A stretch of 64,000 nucleotides of DNA from Serratia ficaria (lineage in GTDB: Bacteria; Pseudomonadota; Gammaproteobacteria; Enterobacterales; Enterobacteriaceae): the NCBI RefSeq assembly GCF_900187015.1, contig NZ_LT906479.1:868001-932000 (forward strand), in the 5' to 3' direction. Both the position numbers and the translations under genes were made by a program. Shown piece by piece: positions 11,963-22,171 of the stretch (positions are counted from its first letter, which is position 1; each line of letters begins with the position of its first letter). The notes under the pieces were generated by a model that worked only from the letters and a program-made list of their open reading frames with translations, did not search any database and was not told the origin of the DNA.

Positions 11963-13120
11963 ATGTCGGAATACCATCTCGATGGCAAACTGGCGCAGGA
12001 AATCGTCGCGCGCACCATGAAAATCATCGGCAGCAACGTCAACGTGATGGATGCGCGCGGCAAGATTATCGGCAGTGGCGATCGTGAACGGGTGGGGGAG
12101 CTGCATGAAGGGGCGCTGCTGGTGCTGTCGCAGGCGCGGGTCGTGGATATCGACGAAGGGGTGGCGCGGCATCTGCACGGCGTGCGTCCCGGCGTGAATC
12201 TGCCGCTGCGCATCGGCGGGCGCATCGTTGGCGTCATCGGCCTGACCGGCAATCCGGGCCAGCTGCGCCAATATGGCGAACTGGTGTGCATGACCGCCGA
12301 AATGATGCTGGAACAGGCGCGGTTGCTGCATATGCTGGCGCAGGACAGCCGGCTGCGCGAAGAATTGGTGCTGAATCTGATCCGCACCGACGAACTCTCG
12401 CCGGCGTTGATGGAGTGGGCGCAGCGTTTGGGCATCGATCCGAACCAACCGCGGGTGGCGGCGGTGGTGGAGGTCGACAGCGGCCAGCTGGGCGTCGACA
12501 GCGCCATGGCCGAGCTGCAGCAGTTGCAAACGCTGCTGACCATGCCGGAGCGCGACAACTTAATCGCCATCGTTTCGCTGAGCGAAATGGTGGTGCTGAA
12601 ACCGGCGCTCAACGGCCATGGGCGCTGGGAGGCCGAAGAGCATCGACGGCGGGTCGACAATCTGCTGTCGAGAATGAATGAAAGCAGCCGGCTGCGGGTG
12701 CGCATCGCGCTGGGCAACTACTTTACCGGCCCGGGCAGCATCGCCCGTTCTTACCGCACCGCGCGCACCACGCTGGCGGTCGGCAAGCAGCGCATGCCGG
12801 AACAGCGCACCTACTACTATCAGGATCTGATGTTGCCGGTGCTGCTGGACAGCCTGCGCGGCGGCTGGCAGGCGGATGAGCTGACGCGCCCGCTGGCGCG
12901 GCTCAAGTCGATGGACGGCAACGGCCTGCTGTTGCGTACGCTGGCCGCCTGGTTCCTGCATAACGTACAGCCGACGGCGACCGCCAAGGCGCTGTATATT
13001 CATCGCAATACGCTGGAGTATCGCCTCAATCGCATCGCGGAGCTGACCCGGCTCAACCTGGCCAGCTTCGACGATCGGCTGTTGTTGTACATCAGCCTGC
13101 AGTTGGATGCCGATGCCTGA
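11963..13120 (+). CDS. cdaR: Sugar-diacid regulator CdaR
   Basis: Activator of the glucarate, galactarate and glycerate genes in E. coli. 385 aa, same length and closely similar throughout (for example SEYHLDGKLAQEIVARTM at the start). An N-terminal diacid-recognition domain is followed by a PucR/CdaR-type C-terminal helix-turn-helix near 330-375 (TAKALYIHRNTLEYRLNRI). The start is the ATG after CAGGAGATAGGC. In E. coli cdaR lies alone at this place while its targets are elsewhere; here garD and the gud/gar operon are directly adjacent. Convergent with garD with a 5-bp gap. Confidence 0.96.
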   Translation: MSEYHLDGKLAQEIVARTMKIIGSNVNVMDARGKIIGSGDRERVGELHEGALLVLSQARVVDIDEGVARHLHGVRPGVNLPLRIGGRIVGVIGLTGNPGQLRQYGELVCMTAEMMLEQARLLHMLAQDSRLREELVLNLIRTDELSPALMEWAQRLGIDPNQPRVAAVVEVDSGQLGVDSAMAELQQLQTLLTMPERDNLIAIVSLSEMVVLKPALNGHGRWEAEEHRRRVDNLLSRMNESSRLRVRIALGNYFTGPGSIARSYRTARTTLAVGKQRMPEQRTYYYQDLMLPVLLDSLRGGWQADELTRPLARLKSMDGNGLLLRTLAAWFLHNVQPTATAKALYIHRNTLEYRLNRIAELTRLNLASFDDRLLLYISLQLDADA

Positions 13121-13125
13121 GCGCT

Positions 13126-14691
13126 TCAGGTCACCGGCGCCGGGTTGAACACCGCCAGCGCATTGTGCAGCCCCCATTGATCCGACCAGGTTTGCTTGCG
13201 CCCGCTGGCGATATCCAGCATCAGTTCAAACAGCTGCCAGCCGACCTGCTCGATGGTGGCTTCGCCGCTGGCGATAGTGCCGGCATTGATGTCCATCAGA
13301 TCGTACCACCGCTCCGCCAGCGCGTTGCGGGTCGCCATCTTGATCACCGGCACCGCCGCCAGGCCGTAGGGGGTGCCGCGGCCGGTGGTGAACACCTGCA
13401 GCGTCATGCCGGAGGCCAGCTGCTGCGTGCCGCAGACGAAGTCGCTGGCGGGGGTGGCGGCGAAAATCAGCCCGCGTTTGCTGGGGCGCTGGCCGGGCGA
13501 CAGTACCTCGACGATGGCGCTGCTGCCGGACTTGGCGATGGAGCCCAGCGCCTTTTCCACCACGTTGGCCAATCCGCCCTTCTTGTTGCCGGGCGAGGGG
13601 TTGGCGCTGCGATCGCTTTGCCCGGCTTCGAGATAGGCGTCGTACCAGGCCATCTCCTCCAGCAAGCGCTTGCCAACCTGTTCATCCGCCACCCTGGGGG
13701 TCAACAGATGCACCGCGTCGCGCACTTCGGTGACCTCCGAGAACATCACGGTCGCGCCGCAGCGCACCAGCAGATCGGCGGCGTAGCCCACCGCCGGGTT
13801 GGCGGTGACGCCGGAAAAGGCGTCGCTGCCGCCGCACTGCATGCCGACCACCAGCTCAGAGGCCGGGCAGCGTTGGCGGCGGCGAGCGTTCAGGCGCTGC
13901 AGATGGCGTTCGGCTTCCCTCAGGATGTCGTCGATCATCGATTTGAAACCCACATGTTTTTCATCCTGCAGGCGCACGATGCGCTGTTCGTCGAGCGAAA
14001 TGGCCTGAACGTCGGGCGTGCCCTGCAGCAGCCGTTCCGGCTGCAGCTTTTCGCACCCCAGCCCGACAATCATCACTTCGCCGCCGAAGTTGGGATTGAG
14101 CGCCAGATTGTGAAGGGTGCGGATCGGCACCGCCGCCGCCGGGGCGTTGATCGCCACGCCACAGCCATAGAGGTGGTTGAGGGCGACGACGCCGTCCACC
14201 TGCGGATAGCGCGGCAGCAGGTCGCGTTCGATGATCTTCACCGCATAATCGACGACGCCGGCGACGCAGTGCACGCTGGTGGTGATCCCCAGCAGGTTAC
14301 GGGTGCCGACGCTGCCATCGGCGTTGCGGTAGCCGTCGAAGCTATAGCCTTCCAGCGCCGGCAGCGCGGCGGGCACCTTATTGGCCAGCGGCAGGCGATG
14401 CAGCTCCGGCGCCGCGGGCAACGACACCAGCGACTCGTCTATCCAGCAGCCGCGTGCAATGGCGCGCAGCGCATGGCCGATGATTTCGCCGTAGCGGACA
14501 ATATCGCCGCCTGCGGGAATATCGCGCAGCGCCACCTTATGGCCCTGAGGCACATGTTCCAGCAGCTGCAATCCGCAGGGGAACCGGGCGCCTTTGGCGA
14601 GCCCATTGTTATTGACGACGATGGCGACGTTATCGTCCTCATGGACTTTTATATAAAGAGGTGTTTCATCGTTGTTATTAATTTCAGACAT
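13126..14691 (-). CDS. garD: Galactarate dehydratase (L-threo-forming)
   Basis: Iron-dependent dehydratase of the UxaA/altronate family that converts galactarate to 5-dehydro-4-deoxy-D-glucarate. 521 aa (E. coli 523), near-continuous similarity: an N-terminal SAF-like domain to about residue 100, then [42 protein letters not shown] and [20 protein letters not shown]. The ATG at 14689-14691 (MSEINNND) is preferred over the in-frame ATG six bases upstream, because an AGGA lies 8 nt before it and only about 2 nt before the other. Divergent from gudP. Confidence 0.95.
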   Translation of the reverse strand: MSEINNNDETPLYIKVHEDDNVAIVVNNNGLAKGARFPCGLQLLEHVPQGHKVALRDIPAGGDIVRYGEIIGHALRAIARGCWIDESLVSLPAAPELHRLPLANKVPAALPALEGYSFDGYRNADGSVGTRNLLGITTSVHCVAGVVDYAVKIIERDLLPRYPQVDGVVALNHLYGCGVAINAPAAAVPIRTLHNLALNPNFGGEVMIVGLGCEKLQPERLLQGTPDVQAISLDEQRIVRLQDEKHVGFKSMIDDILREAERHLQRLNARRRQRCPASELVVGMQCGGSDAFSGVTANPAVGYAADLLVRCGATVMFSEVTEVRDAVHLLTPRVADEQVGKRLLEEMAWYDAYLEAGQSDRSANPSPGNKKGGLANVVEKALGSIAKSGSSAIVEVLSPGQRPSKRGLIFAATPASDFVCGTQQLASGMTLQVFTTGRGTPYGLAAVPVIKMATRNALAERWYDLMDINAGTIASGEATIEQVGWQLFELMLDIASGRKQTWSDQWGLHNALAVFNPAPVT

Positions 14692-15164
14692 GCTCATTAT
14701 CCTGGGTCTGATTATTCTTGGTGGGCGCTGTAAATAATAACCGGCACGTTTGCTCATTAATCAGTATAAGCGCGGCGTTGGCGCGCGGCATTATGCAAAT
14801 GACCGGGATTGGCGTGCGTTGGCGGCGAATTATTTGGCATCGGACCAGCCGATTGTGAGGCCGCTCACGTTACGGGGCGCTGCGGCGGCTTTTCGTGAGC
14901 CAGCCGCCATTCCCTTGGGCAGATGCCATAAATTGCCGAAGATATTGTCGTTATCCTTGGCATATTGCCCGATGAGCTCGCCGGTCGGGGCGAATATACT
15001 TTTCTACGTAGTGAAATTCATTGGATATAAACATTGCCGCTGAGGTATTAACCGCACCGCTCAATGTTGGCCGCAATTTAATTCAATCGATTTCATTCTG
15101 AGATATTAACTCTATCCGTAGTTCAGGATGAATATAGCAAGCCGCTATCATTCAGGAGAACACA
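14692..15164. other. 473-bp divergent control region garD / gudP
   Basis: No credible gene: one 97-codon open frame here lacks a normal start and resembles nothing known. The region must hold both divergent promoters and probably CdaR sites. It contains a strong CRP-like site (14854-14869) and becomes AT-rich towards gudP, with GAGATATTAACTC-type stretches. gudP has a good AGGAGAA ribosome site. Confidence 0.7.
14854..14869. promoter_or_regulatory. Putative CRP (cAMP receptor protein) site
   Basis: TGTGA-N6-TCACG, nine of ten consensus half-site bases (TGTGA-N6-TCACA), between divergent garD and gudP. Catabolite control of these operons would be expected. Confidence 0.6.
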
Positions 15165-16511
15165 ATGTCGACAATCAGCTCCGCAGCGAGTTCGATCAAG
15201 AGAACCCACACCCGATACTGGATCGTGGTGATGCTGTTCATCGTGACCTCGTTCAACTACGGCGATCGCGCCACCCTGTCGATAGCCGGATCCGCCATGG
15301 CCAAGGATATCGGTCTGGATCCGGTGGGCATGGGCTACATCTTCTCGGCTTTCTCATGGGCCTATGTCATCGGGCAGATCCCCGGCGGCTGGCTGCTGGA
15401 CCGCTTCGGTTCGAAACGGGTCTATTTCTGGAGCATCTTCATCTGGTCGCTGTTCACCCTGCTGCAGGGCTTTGTGGATATCTTCAGCGGCTTCGGCATC
15501 GTGGCGGCGCTGTTCGCGCTGCGTTTCCTGGTGGGGCTGGCCGAGGCGCCGTCTTTCCCCGGCAACAGCCGCATCGTCGCCGCCTGGTTTCCGGCGCATG
15601 AGCGCGGCACCGCGGTATCGATATTCAACTCGGCGCAGTACTTCGCCACGGTGATCTTCGCGCCGATCATGGGGTGGCTGACGCACGCCGTCGGTTGGTC
15701 GCACGTGTTCTTCTTTATGGGCGGGCTGGGGATTGTGCTCAGCTTCATCTGGCTGAAGGTGCTGCACGATCCCCAGGATCATCCGGGCATCAACCAGGCC
15801 GAACTGGACTATATCGAAGCCGGCGGCGCGCTGATCAACATGGATCAACCGCAGCTGAAAAAGCGCCAGGCCAAAGGCGAGAAGTGGCATCAGATCAAGC
15901 AGCTGCTGCGATCGCGCATGATGGTCGGGGTTTATATCGGCCAGTACTGCATCAATGCGCTGACCTACTTCTTCATCACCTGGTTTCCGGTGTATCTGGT
16001 GCAGGCGCGCGGCATGTCGATCCTCAAGGCCGGGATGGTGGCCTCGGTGCCGGCCATCTGCGGTTTCCTCGGCGGCGTGCTGGGCGGCGTGATCTCCGAT
16101 TATCTGATGCGCCGCACCCAGTCGCTGACCTTCGCCCGCAAGACGCCGATCGTTCTCGGCATGCTGCTGTCGATGTCGATGGTGTTCTGCAACTACGTCA
16201 GCGCCGAATGGATGGTGGTCGGCATCATGGCGCTGGCGTTCTTCGGCAAGGGCATCGGGGCGCTCGGCTGGGCGGTGATGGCGGACACCGCGCCGAAGGA
16301 AATCAGCGGCCTGAGCGGCGGGCTGTTCAATATGTTCGGCAATATCTCCGGCATCGTCACGCCGATCGCCATCGGTTACATCATCGGCACCACGGGATCG
16401 TTTAACGGCGCACTGGTGTTTGTCGGCATTCACGCGCTGCTGGCGGTGGTGAGCTATCTGTTCATCGTCGGCGAAATCAAACGTATCGAACTGAAACCGC
16501 TGCGGAGTTAA
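15165..16511 (+). CDS. gudP: D-glucarate/galactarate:H+ symporter (MFS, anion:cation symporter family)
   Basis: 12-helix inner-membrane importer of D-glucarate, galactarate and probably glycerate. 448 aa (E. coli GudP 450). It starts [22 protein letters not shown] as all GudP/GarP do, with the MFS loop motif [13 protein letters not shown] near 72-84 and a duplicated half at about 250-440. The C-terminal [13 protein letters not shown] end matches GudP better than GarP. First gene of gudP-gudX-gudD-garL-garR-garK; gudX starts 10 nt later. Confidence 0.95.
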   Translation: MSTISSAASSIKRTHTRYWIVVMLFIVTSFNYGDRATLSIAGSAMAKDIGLDPVGMGYIFSAFSWAYVIGQIPGGWLLDRFGSKRVYFWSIFIWSLFTLLQGFVDIFSGFGIVAALFALRFLVGLAEAPSFPGNSRIVAAWFPAHERGTAVSIFNSAQYFATVIFAPIMGWLTHAVGWSHVFFFMGGLGIVLSFIWLKVLHDPQDHPGINQAELDYIEAGGALINMDQPQLKKRQAKGEKWHQIKQLLRSRMMVGVYIGQYCINALTYFFITWFPVYLVQARGMSILKAGMVASVPAICGFLGGVLGGVISDYLMRRTQSLTFARKTPIVLGMLLSMSMVFCNYVSAEWMVVGIMALAFFGKGIGALGWAVMADTAPKEISGLSGGLFNMFGNISGIVTPIAIGYIIGTTGSFNGALVFVGIHALLAVVSYLFIVGEIKRIELKPLRS

Positions 16512-16521
16512 GGAAAGCATC

Positions 16522-17859
16522 ATGAGCAACACGCAAAGCACGCCGATCATTACCGATATGCGCGTCATTCCGGTCGCCGGCCACGACAGCATGCTGTTGA
16601 ACATCGGCGGCGCGCACGGGGCCTGTTTTACCCGCAACATCCTGGTGCTGACCGACAGCGCCGGGCATACCGGCGTGGGCGAAGCGCCCGGCGGCGAGGT
16701 GATTTACCGCACGCTGGCGGACGCCGCGCCGCGGGTGATCGGCCAGCAGCTGGCTCGCATGAACCGGCTGGTGCACGATATTCACTGCGGCAATCAATCA
16801 GCCGATTTCGACGCCTTTGGCCAGGGCGCCTGGACCTTTGAGCTGCGGGTCAACGCGGTGGCGGCGCTGGAGGCGGCGCTGCTTGATCTGATGGGGCAGT
16901 TCCTCGGCGTGCCGGTTGCGGAACTGCTCGGGCCGGGCCGCCAGCGGGACGAGGTTGAGGTGCTGGGTTACCTGTTCTATATCGGCGATCGGCAAAAAAC
17001 CGACTTGCCGTACCAACCCGGTGAGCGGGGGCGCCATCCCTGGTATCACCTGCGACACCAGCAGGCGATGGACACGGCGGCGATCGTCGAGCTGGCCGCG
17101 GCGGCGCAAGATCGCTACGGCTTCCGGGATTTCAAGCTGAAGGGCGGCGTGCTGCCGGGCGAACGGGAGATCGACGCGGTTTGCGCGCTGGCGAAAAACT
17201 TTCCCGATGCGCGCATTACCGTCGATCCCAACGGCGCCTGGCTGCTGGACGAGGCGATCGCACTGTGCAAGGACATGCGCGGCATCCTCAGCTACGCCGA
17301 GGATCCGTGCGGCGCCGAACGGGGCTTTTCCGGCCGCGAGGTGATGGCGGAGTTTCGCCGCGCCACCGGGCTGCCGGTCGCCACCAACATGATCGCCACC
17401 AACTGGCGCGAGATGAGCCATGCGGTAATGCTGCAGGCGGTGGACATTCCGCTGGCGGATCCGCATTTCTGGACCATGCACGGCGCGGTGCGCGTCGCCC
17501 AGCTGTGCGATGACTGGGGGCTGACCTGGGGCTGCCATTCCAACAATCACTTCGACATTTCCCTGGCGATGTTCACCCACGTCGGCGCCGCCGCGCCGGG
17601 CAAACCCACCGCCATCGATACCCACTGGATTTGGCAGGAAGGGCAGCACCTGACCCACAATCCGCTGCAGATAGTCAATGGGCGCATCGCGGTGCCGGAT
17701 CGTCCCGGCCTGGGGGTGGAGCTGGACTGGAACGCGCTGGAACAGGCGCACCGCCTGCATCAGCAACTGCCTTCCGGCGCGCGCAACGACGCGGCCGCCA
17801 TGCAGTATCTGGTGCCAGGATGGCAGTTTGATCGTAAACGCCCGGCCTTTGGCCGCTGA
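16522..17859 (+). CDS. gudX: Glucarate dehydratase-related protein GudX
   Basis: Enolase-superfamily paralogue of GudD, 445 aa. It keeps [10 protein letters not shown] (the KxK that holds the general base), the metal ligands in VDPNGAW and YAEDPCGAE, and the SNNHFDIS histidine motif. In E. coli GudX has low or no convincing glucarate dehydratase activity and its physiological role is open. The match to E. coli GudX is specific ([27 protein letters not shown]). Probably arose by duplication of gudD. RBS AAGGAAAG before the ATG. Confidence 0.92.
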   Translation: MSNTQSTPIITDMRVIPVAGHDSMLLNIGGAHGACFTRNILVLTDSAGHTGVGEAPGGEVIYRTLADAAPRVIGQQLARMNRLVHDIHCGNQSADFDAFGQGAWTFELRVNAVAALEAALLDLMGQFLGVPVAELLGPGRQRDEVEVLGYLFYIGDRQKTDLPYQPGERGRHPWYHLRHQQAMDTAAIVELAAAAQDRYGFRDFKLKGGVLPGEREIDAVCALAKNFPDARITVDPNGAWLLDEAIALCKDMRGILSYAEDPCGAERGFSGREVMAEFRRATGLPVATNMIATNWREMSHAVMLQAVDIPLADPHFWTMHGAVRVAQLCDDWGLTWGCHSNNHFDISLAMFTHVGAAAPGKPTAIDTHWIWQEGQHLTHNPLQIVNGRIAVPDRPGLGVELDWNALEQAHRLHQQLPSGARNDAAAMQYLVPGWQFDRKRPAFGR

Positions 17860-17879
17860 TTTTTCTCGAGGAGACCCTG

Positions 17880-19220
17880 ATGACCACACTCAGTAGCGCA
17901 GCCAAAATTACCGCCATGCAGGTGGTGCCGGTCGCCGGCCATGACAGCATGCTGTTGAACCTGAGCGGCGCGCATGCGCCGTTTTTTACCCGCAACATCG
18001 TGATCCTGCAGGACAACGCCGGCCATACCGGCGTCGGGGAAGTGCCGGGCGGCGAAAACATCCGCCGCACGCTGGAAGACGCCCGGCCCTGGGTGGTGGG
18101 GAAAACCCTGGGCGAATACAAGAACGTAATGGCGGCGGTGCGCAGCCGCTTCGCCGAACGCGACGCCGGCGGGCGCGGCCAGCAGACCTTCGATCTGCGC
18201 ACCACCATCCATGTGGTTACCGGCATCGAGGCGGCGATGCTGGATCTGCTCGGCCAGTTGCTCGAGGTGCCGGTCGCGGCGCTGCTGGGCGACGGCCAGC
18301 AGCGCGATTCGGTGGAAATGCTCGGCTACCTGTTTTATCTCGGCGATCGCAATAAAACGCCGCTGCCTTATCAGAGCCAGCCGGATCAGCGCTGCGACTG
18401 GTATCGGCTGCGGCATGAAGAGGCGCTGACGCCGGCGGCGGTAGTGCGGCTGGCGGAGGCGGCGTATGAAAAATACGGCTTCAACGACTTCAAGCTCAAG
18501 GGCGGCGTGCTGGCCGGCGGTGAGGAAGCCGAAGCGGTGAGCGCGCTGGCGGAGCGTTTCCCGCAGGCGCGCATTACGCTGGATCCGAACGGCGCCTGGT
18601 CGCTGAACGAGGCGATTTCCCTCGGCAAACAGCTGCGCAACGTGCTGGCCTATGCCGAGGATCCGTGCGGCGCCGAGCAGGGCTTCTCCGGCCGCGAGGT
18701 GATGGCGGAGTTCCGCCGCGCCACCGGGTTGCCGACCGCCACTAACATGATCGCCACCGACTGGCGGCAGATGGGGCATACGCTGCAGCTGCAGGCGGTG
18801 GATATCCCGCTGGCCGACCCGCATTTCTGGACCCTGCAGGGGTCGGTGCGGGTGGCGCAGATGTGCCACGAGTTCGGCCTGACCTGGGGATCGCATTCCA
18901 ACAACCACTTCGACATTTCCCTGGCGATGTTCACCCACGTCGCCGCCGCCGCGCCGGGGCGCATCACCGCTATCGATACCCACTGGATCTGGCAGGAAGG
19001 CAACCAGCGCCTGACGCATGAGCCGCTGCAGATTATCGGCGGGCGGGTTGAGGTGCCGAAAAAGCCGGGGTTGGGGATTGAGTTGGACCGCGATCGGCTG
19101 ATGAAGGCTCACGAACTCTACAAGACGCATGGGCTGGGCGCGCGCAACGACGCCCAGGGCATGCAGTACCTGGTCACTGACTGGGCCTTCGACGCCAAAC
19201 GTCCGTGCCTGGTGCGCTAG
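17880..19220 (+). CDS. gudD: D-glucarate dehydratase
   Basis: Mg2+-dependent enolase-superfamily enzyme that dehydrates D-glucarate or L-idarate to 5-keto-4-deoxy-D-glucarate, the same product as GarD. 446 aa, as in E. coli. Catalytic Lys207 lies in [11 protein letters not shown], metal ligands in LDPNGAWS and [10 protein letters not shown], and the second catalytic base is the His of HSNNHFDIS near 339. An N-terminal capping domain covers about 1-140. It starts at ATG 17880 after GAGGAGACC, 20 nt from gudX. Confidence 0.97.
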   Translation: MTTLSSAAKITAMQVVPVAGHDSMLLNLSGAHAPFFTRNIVILQDNAGHTGVGEVPGGENIRRTLEDARPWVVGKTLGEYKNVMAAVRSRFAERDAGGRGQQTFDLRTTIHVVTGIEAAMLDLLGQLLEVPVAALLGDGQQRDSVEMLGYLFYLGDRNKTPLPYQSQPDQRCDWYRLRHEEALTPAAVVRLAEAAYEKYGFNDFKLKGGVLAGGEEAEAVSALAERFPQARITLDPNGAWSLNEAISLGKQLRNVLAYAEDPCGAEQGFSGREVMAEFRRATGLPTATNMIATDWRQMGHTLQLQAVDIPLADPHFWTLQGSVRVAQMCHEFGLTWGSHSNNHFDISLAMFTHVAAAAPGRITAIDTHWIWQEGNQRLTHEPLQIIGGRVEVPKKPGLGIELDRDRLMKAHELYKTHGLGARNDAQGMQYLVTDWAFDAKRPCLVR

Positions 19221-19263
19221 CGCCGCCAACCTTCTATTTCACGTTCAACTACAAGGATACGCC

Positions 19264-20034
19264 ATGAAAAGTCGCCTGCTTCCCAATCGCTTTCGCCGTT
19301 CGTTGCTGCAGGGAGAAACCCTGATCGGCTGCTGGTCGGCGCTGGGCAGCCCGATAACCACCGAAGTGCTGGGGTTGGCCGGGTTCGACTGGCTGGTGCT
19401 GGACGGCGAGCATGCGCCCAACGACGTCGCCACATTCATACCGCAGCTGATGGCGCTGAAGGACAGCGACAGCGCGGCGGTGGTGCGCCCGCCGTGCAAT
19501 GAGCCGGTGATCATCAAACGCCTGCTGGATATCGGTTTCGACAATTTCCTGATCCCGTTCGTCGAGACCGCGGAGCAGGCGCGATTGGCGGTGGCGTCGA
19601 CTCGCTATCCGCCGGCGGGCATCCGCGGCGTGTCCGTTTCGCATCGCAGCAACGGTTACGGCACGGTGCCGGATTACTTCGCCGCCATCAACGACAACAT
19701 CAGCGTGTTGGTGCAGATCGAAAGCCAGGCGGGGGTGACCAATCTGGACGAGATCGCCGCGGTGGAGGGCGTCGACGGCATTTTTGTCGGCCCGGGCGAC
19801 CTTTCCGCGGCGCTCGGCTATCTCGGCCAGCCGAATCATCCGCAGGTGCAAGCGGCCATTCGCCATATCCTGGAGCGAGCGGCGGCGCACGGCAAACCGA
19901 GCGGCATTTTGGCGCCGGCCGAAGCCGATGCGCGTCGCTATCTGGAATGGGGCGCGCGCTTTGTCGCGGTCGGCAGCGATCTCGGCGTCTTGCGCGGCGC
20001 CACCCAGGCGCTGTGCGATCGCTTTAAAAAATAA
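19264..20034 (+). CDS. garL: 2-dehydro-3-deoxyglucarate aldolase
   Basis: Class II (Mg2+) aldolase of the HpcH/HpaI family that cleaves 5-keto-4-deoxyglucarate to pyruvate and tartronate semialdehyde. 256 aa, exactly E. coli GarL. Landmarks: [61 protein letters not shown] with the metal-binding glutamate and aspartate. The start is the ATG of [12 protein letters not shown] after AAGGATACGCC. Next step after GudD/GarD in the same operon. Confidence 0.96.
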   Translation: MKSRLLPNRFRRSLLQGETLIGCWSALGSPITTEVLGLAGFDWLVLDGEHAPNDVATFIPQLMALKDSDSAAVVRPPCNEPVIIKRLLDIGFDNFLIPFVETAEQARLAVASTRYPPAGIRGVSVSHRSNGYGTVPDYFAAINDNISVLVQIESQAGVTNLDEIAAVEGVDGIFVGPGDLSAALGYLGQPNHPQVQAAIRHILERAAAHGKPSGILAPAEADARRYLEWGARFVAVGSDLGVLRGATQALCDRFKK

Positions 20035-20064
20035 CCTATTGCTGATGGAAAATGAGGTAACCGA

Positions 20065-20955
20065 ATGAAAATTGGATTTATTGGCCTGGGCATCATGGGC
20101 AAACCGATGAGCAAAAACCTGCTGAAGGCCGGCTATTCGCTGGTGGTGCTCAACCATCATGCGGACACCACCGCCGAGCTGGCGGCGCTGGGCGCAACCG
20201 CGGCGGATACGCCCAAGGCGGTGGCGGCGCAGAGCGATATTCTGATCACCATGCTGCCCAACTCGCCGCAGGTGCGGCAGGTGGCGCTGGGGGAAAACGG
20301 CATCATCGAAGGCGGCAAACCCGGCTTGGTGCTGATCGACATGAGCTCGATCGCGCCGCTCGCCAGCCGGGAAATCAGCGCCGCGCTGGCGGAAAAACAG
20401 ATAGCCATGCTGGATGCGCCGGTCAGCGGGGGCGAACCCAAAGCGATAGACGCGACGCTGTCGGTGATGGTCGGCGGCGACCGGGCGGTGTTCGACCGCT
20501 GTTTTGAGGTGATGAAAGCGATGGCCGGCTCGGTGGTGCACACCGGGGAGATCGGCGCCGGCAACGTCACCAAGCTGGCGAACCAGGTGATCGTGGCGCT
20601 GAATATCGCCGCCATGTCCGAGGCGCTGGTGCTGGCGACCAAGGCCGGGGTGGAGCCGGATCTGGTGTATCAGGCGATTCGCGGCGGACTGGCGGGCAGC
20701 ACGGTGTTGGACGCCAAAGCGCCGCTGGTGATGGACCGCAATTTTAAACCGGGTTTCCGCATTGAATTGCACATCAAGGATTTGGCCAATGCCTTGGACA
20801 CCTCGCGGGAAATCGGCGCGCCGCTGCCGCTGACCGGCGCGGTGATGGAAATGATGCAGGTGCTGCAGGCCGATGGGCTGGGGGCGGCGGATCACAGCGC
20901 GCTGGCCCGCTATTACGAGCGGTTGGCGCGGGTGGAAGTGGCGCGTCAGCGTTGA
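20065..20955 (+). CDS. garR: Tartronate semialdehyde reductase (2-hydroxy-3-oxopropionate reductase)
   Basis: Reduces tartronate semialdehyde to D-glycerate with NAD(P)H; beta-hydroxyacid dehydrogenase family. 296 aa (E. coli 294). Rossmann motif GFIGLGIMGKPMSKNL at the N-terminus, substrate loop DAPVSGGEPKA near 119-129, and the catalytic lysine in GNVTKLANQVIVALN (about residue 171). Preceded by GAGGTAACCGA. 30 nt from garL, 64 nt from garK. Confidence 0.96.
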   Translation: MKIGFIGLGIMGKPMSKNLLKAGYSLVVLNHHADTTAELAALGATAADTPKAVAAQSDILITMLPNSPQVRQVALGENGIIEGGKPGLVLIDMSSIAPLASREISAALAEKQIAMLDAPVSGGEPKAIDATLSVMVGGDRAVFDRCFEVMKAMAGSVVHTGEIGAGNVTKLANQVIVALNIAAMSEALVLATKAGVEPDLVYQAIRGGLAGSTVLDAKAPLVMDRNFKPGFRIELHIKDLANALDTSREIGAPLPLTGAVMEMMQVLQADGLGAADHSALARYYERLARVEVARQR

Positions 20956-21019
20956 CGGAGCGTCGATGCCGCCGAGCGTTGTCGTCAAGGAACTGGGCAG
21001 TTGAGGAAGCGGGCAGTTT

Positions 21020-22159
21020 ATGAAAATAGTGATCGCGCCGGATTCATATAAAGAAAGTTTGTCGGCCCTGGAGGTCGCGACCCAGATTGAAGCGGGGTTT
21101 CGCGAAATCTTTCCCGATGCCGAATACATCAAATTGCCGCTCGCCGACGGCGGCGAAGGCACCGTGGAGGCGATGGTGACCGCCACCGGCGGGCGCAAGG
21201 TGGACGTTGAGGTCACCGGTCCCCTGGGCGAAAGGGTGCGGGCCTTTTTCGGCCTGTCCGGCGACGAGCGGAGCGCCTTCATCGAAATGGCCGCCGCCAG
21301 CGGTTTGGCATTGGTGCCGGGGCGCAAGCGCAACCCGCTGAACACCACCTCTTACGGCACCGGCGAGCTGATCCGCGCGGCGCTGGATCGTGGGGTAAAG
21401 CACTGCATCATCGGCATCGGCGGCAGCGCCACCAATGACGGCGGCGCCGGAATGGTGCAGGCGCTGGGGGCCAGGCTGCTGGATAAAGACGGCAACGCGA
21501 TAGGGTTTGGCGGCGGCTGCCTGGAGCAGCTCGCCGCCATCGACCTCAGCGGGTTGGATGCGCGCATCGCGCAGTGCCGGTTCGAAGTGGCCTGCGACGT
21601 GACCAACCCGTTAACCGGCCGGCAGGGCGCCTCGGCGATTTTCGGCCCGCAAAAGGGGGCGACGCCGCAGATGGTGGAGCAGCTCGATCGCGGGCTGCGG
21701 CATTACGCCCGGGCGATAGCGCGGGATATGCATATCGAGGTCGGCGAAGTGCCCGGCGCCGGGGCGGCCGGCGGCATGGGGGCGGCGCTGCTGGCGTTTT
21801 GCCACGCCGAGCTGCGGCCGGGCATCGAGATAGTCACCGAAGCGCTGGGCCTGGATGCGTTGGTGCGCGACGCCACGCTGGTGATCACCGGCGAGGGGCG
21901 CATCGACAGTCAGAGCGTCAACGGCAAGGTGCCGATCGGCGTGGCGCGCGTCGCCAGGCGCCATCATAAACCGGTGATCGGCATTGCCGGCAGCCTGACG
22001 GCCGACGTCGGCGTGGTGCATCAGCATGGGCTGGACGCGGTTTTCAGCGTGCTTTACAGCATCTGCACGCTGGAGGAGGCGCTGGCCAATGCCGCAGACA
22101 ATGTGCGCATGACCGCGCGCAATATCGCCGCCACCTTGCTGCTGGCGCAGCGGCCTTAA
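21020..22159 (+). CDS. garK: Glycerate 2-kinase GarK
   Basis: Class I glycerate kinase that phosphorylates D-glycerate to 2-phosphoglycerate, which enters glycolysis through enolase. 379 aa (E. coli GarK 381). N-terminus MKIVIAPDSYKESLSALEVA and PLADGGEGTVEAMV are family signatures, as are IGIGGSATNDGGAGMVQALG and VITGEGRIDSQS. Last gene of the diacid operon and convergent with barA (12 bp). A weak CGCCCC/GGGGCG hairpin (22166-22187) spans the junction. Confidence 0.95.
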   Translation: MKIVIAPDSYKESLSALEVATQIEAGFREIFPDAEYIKLPLADGGEGTVEAMVTATGGRKVDVEVTGPLGERVRAFFGLSGDERSAFIEMAAASGLALVPGRKRNPLNTTSYGTGELIRAALDRGVKHCIIGIGGSATNDGGAGMVQALGARLLDKDGNAIGFGGGCLEQLAAIDLSGLDARIAQCRFEVACDVTNPLTGRQGASAIFGPQKGATPQMVEQLDRGLRHYARAIARDMHIEVGEVPGAGAAGGMGAALLAFCHAELRPGIEIVTEALGLDALVRDATLVITGEGRIDSQSVNGKVPIGVARVARRHHKPVIGIAGSLTADVGVVHQHGLDAVFSVLYSICTLEEALANAADNVRMTARNIAATLLLAQRP

Positions 22160-22171
22160 TCGTTACGCCCC

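Noticed and set aside
14750..15043. 97-codon open frame between garD and gudP
   Set aside because: No good start or ribosome site, no family features, and it covers the CRP-like site in a region that must hold two promoters.
16522..17859. gudX as a second bona fide glucarate dehydratase gene
   Set aside because: Sequence is clearly GudX-type rather than GudD-type; the true gudD is the next gene.
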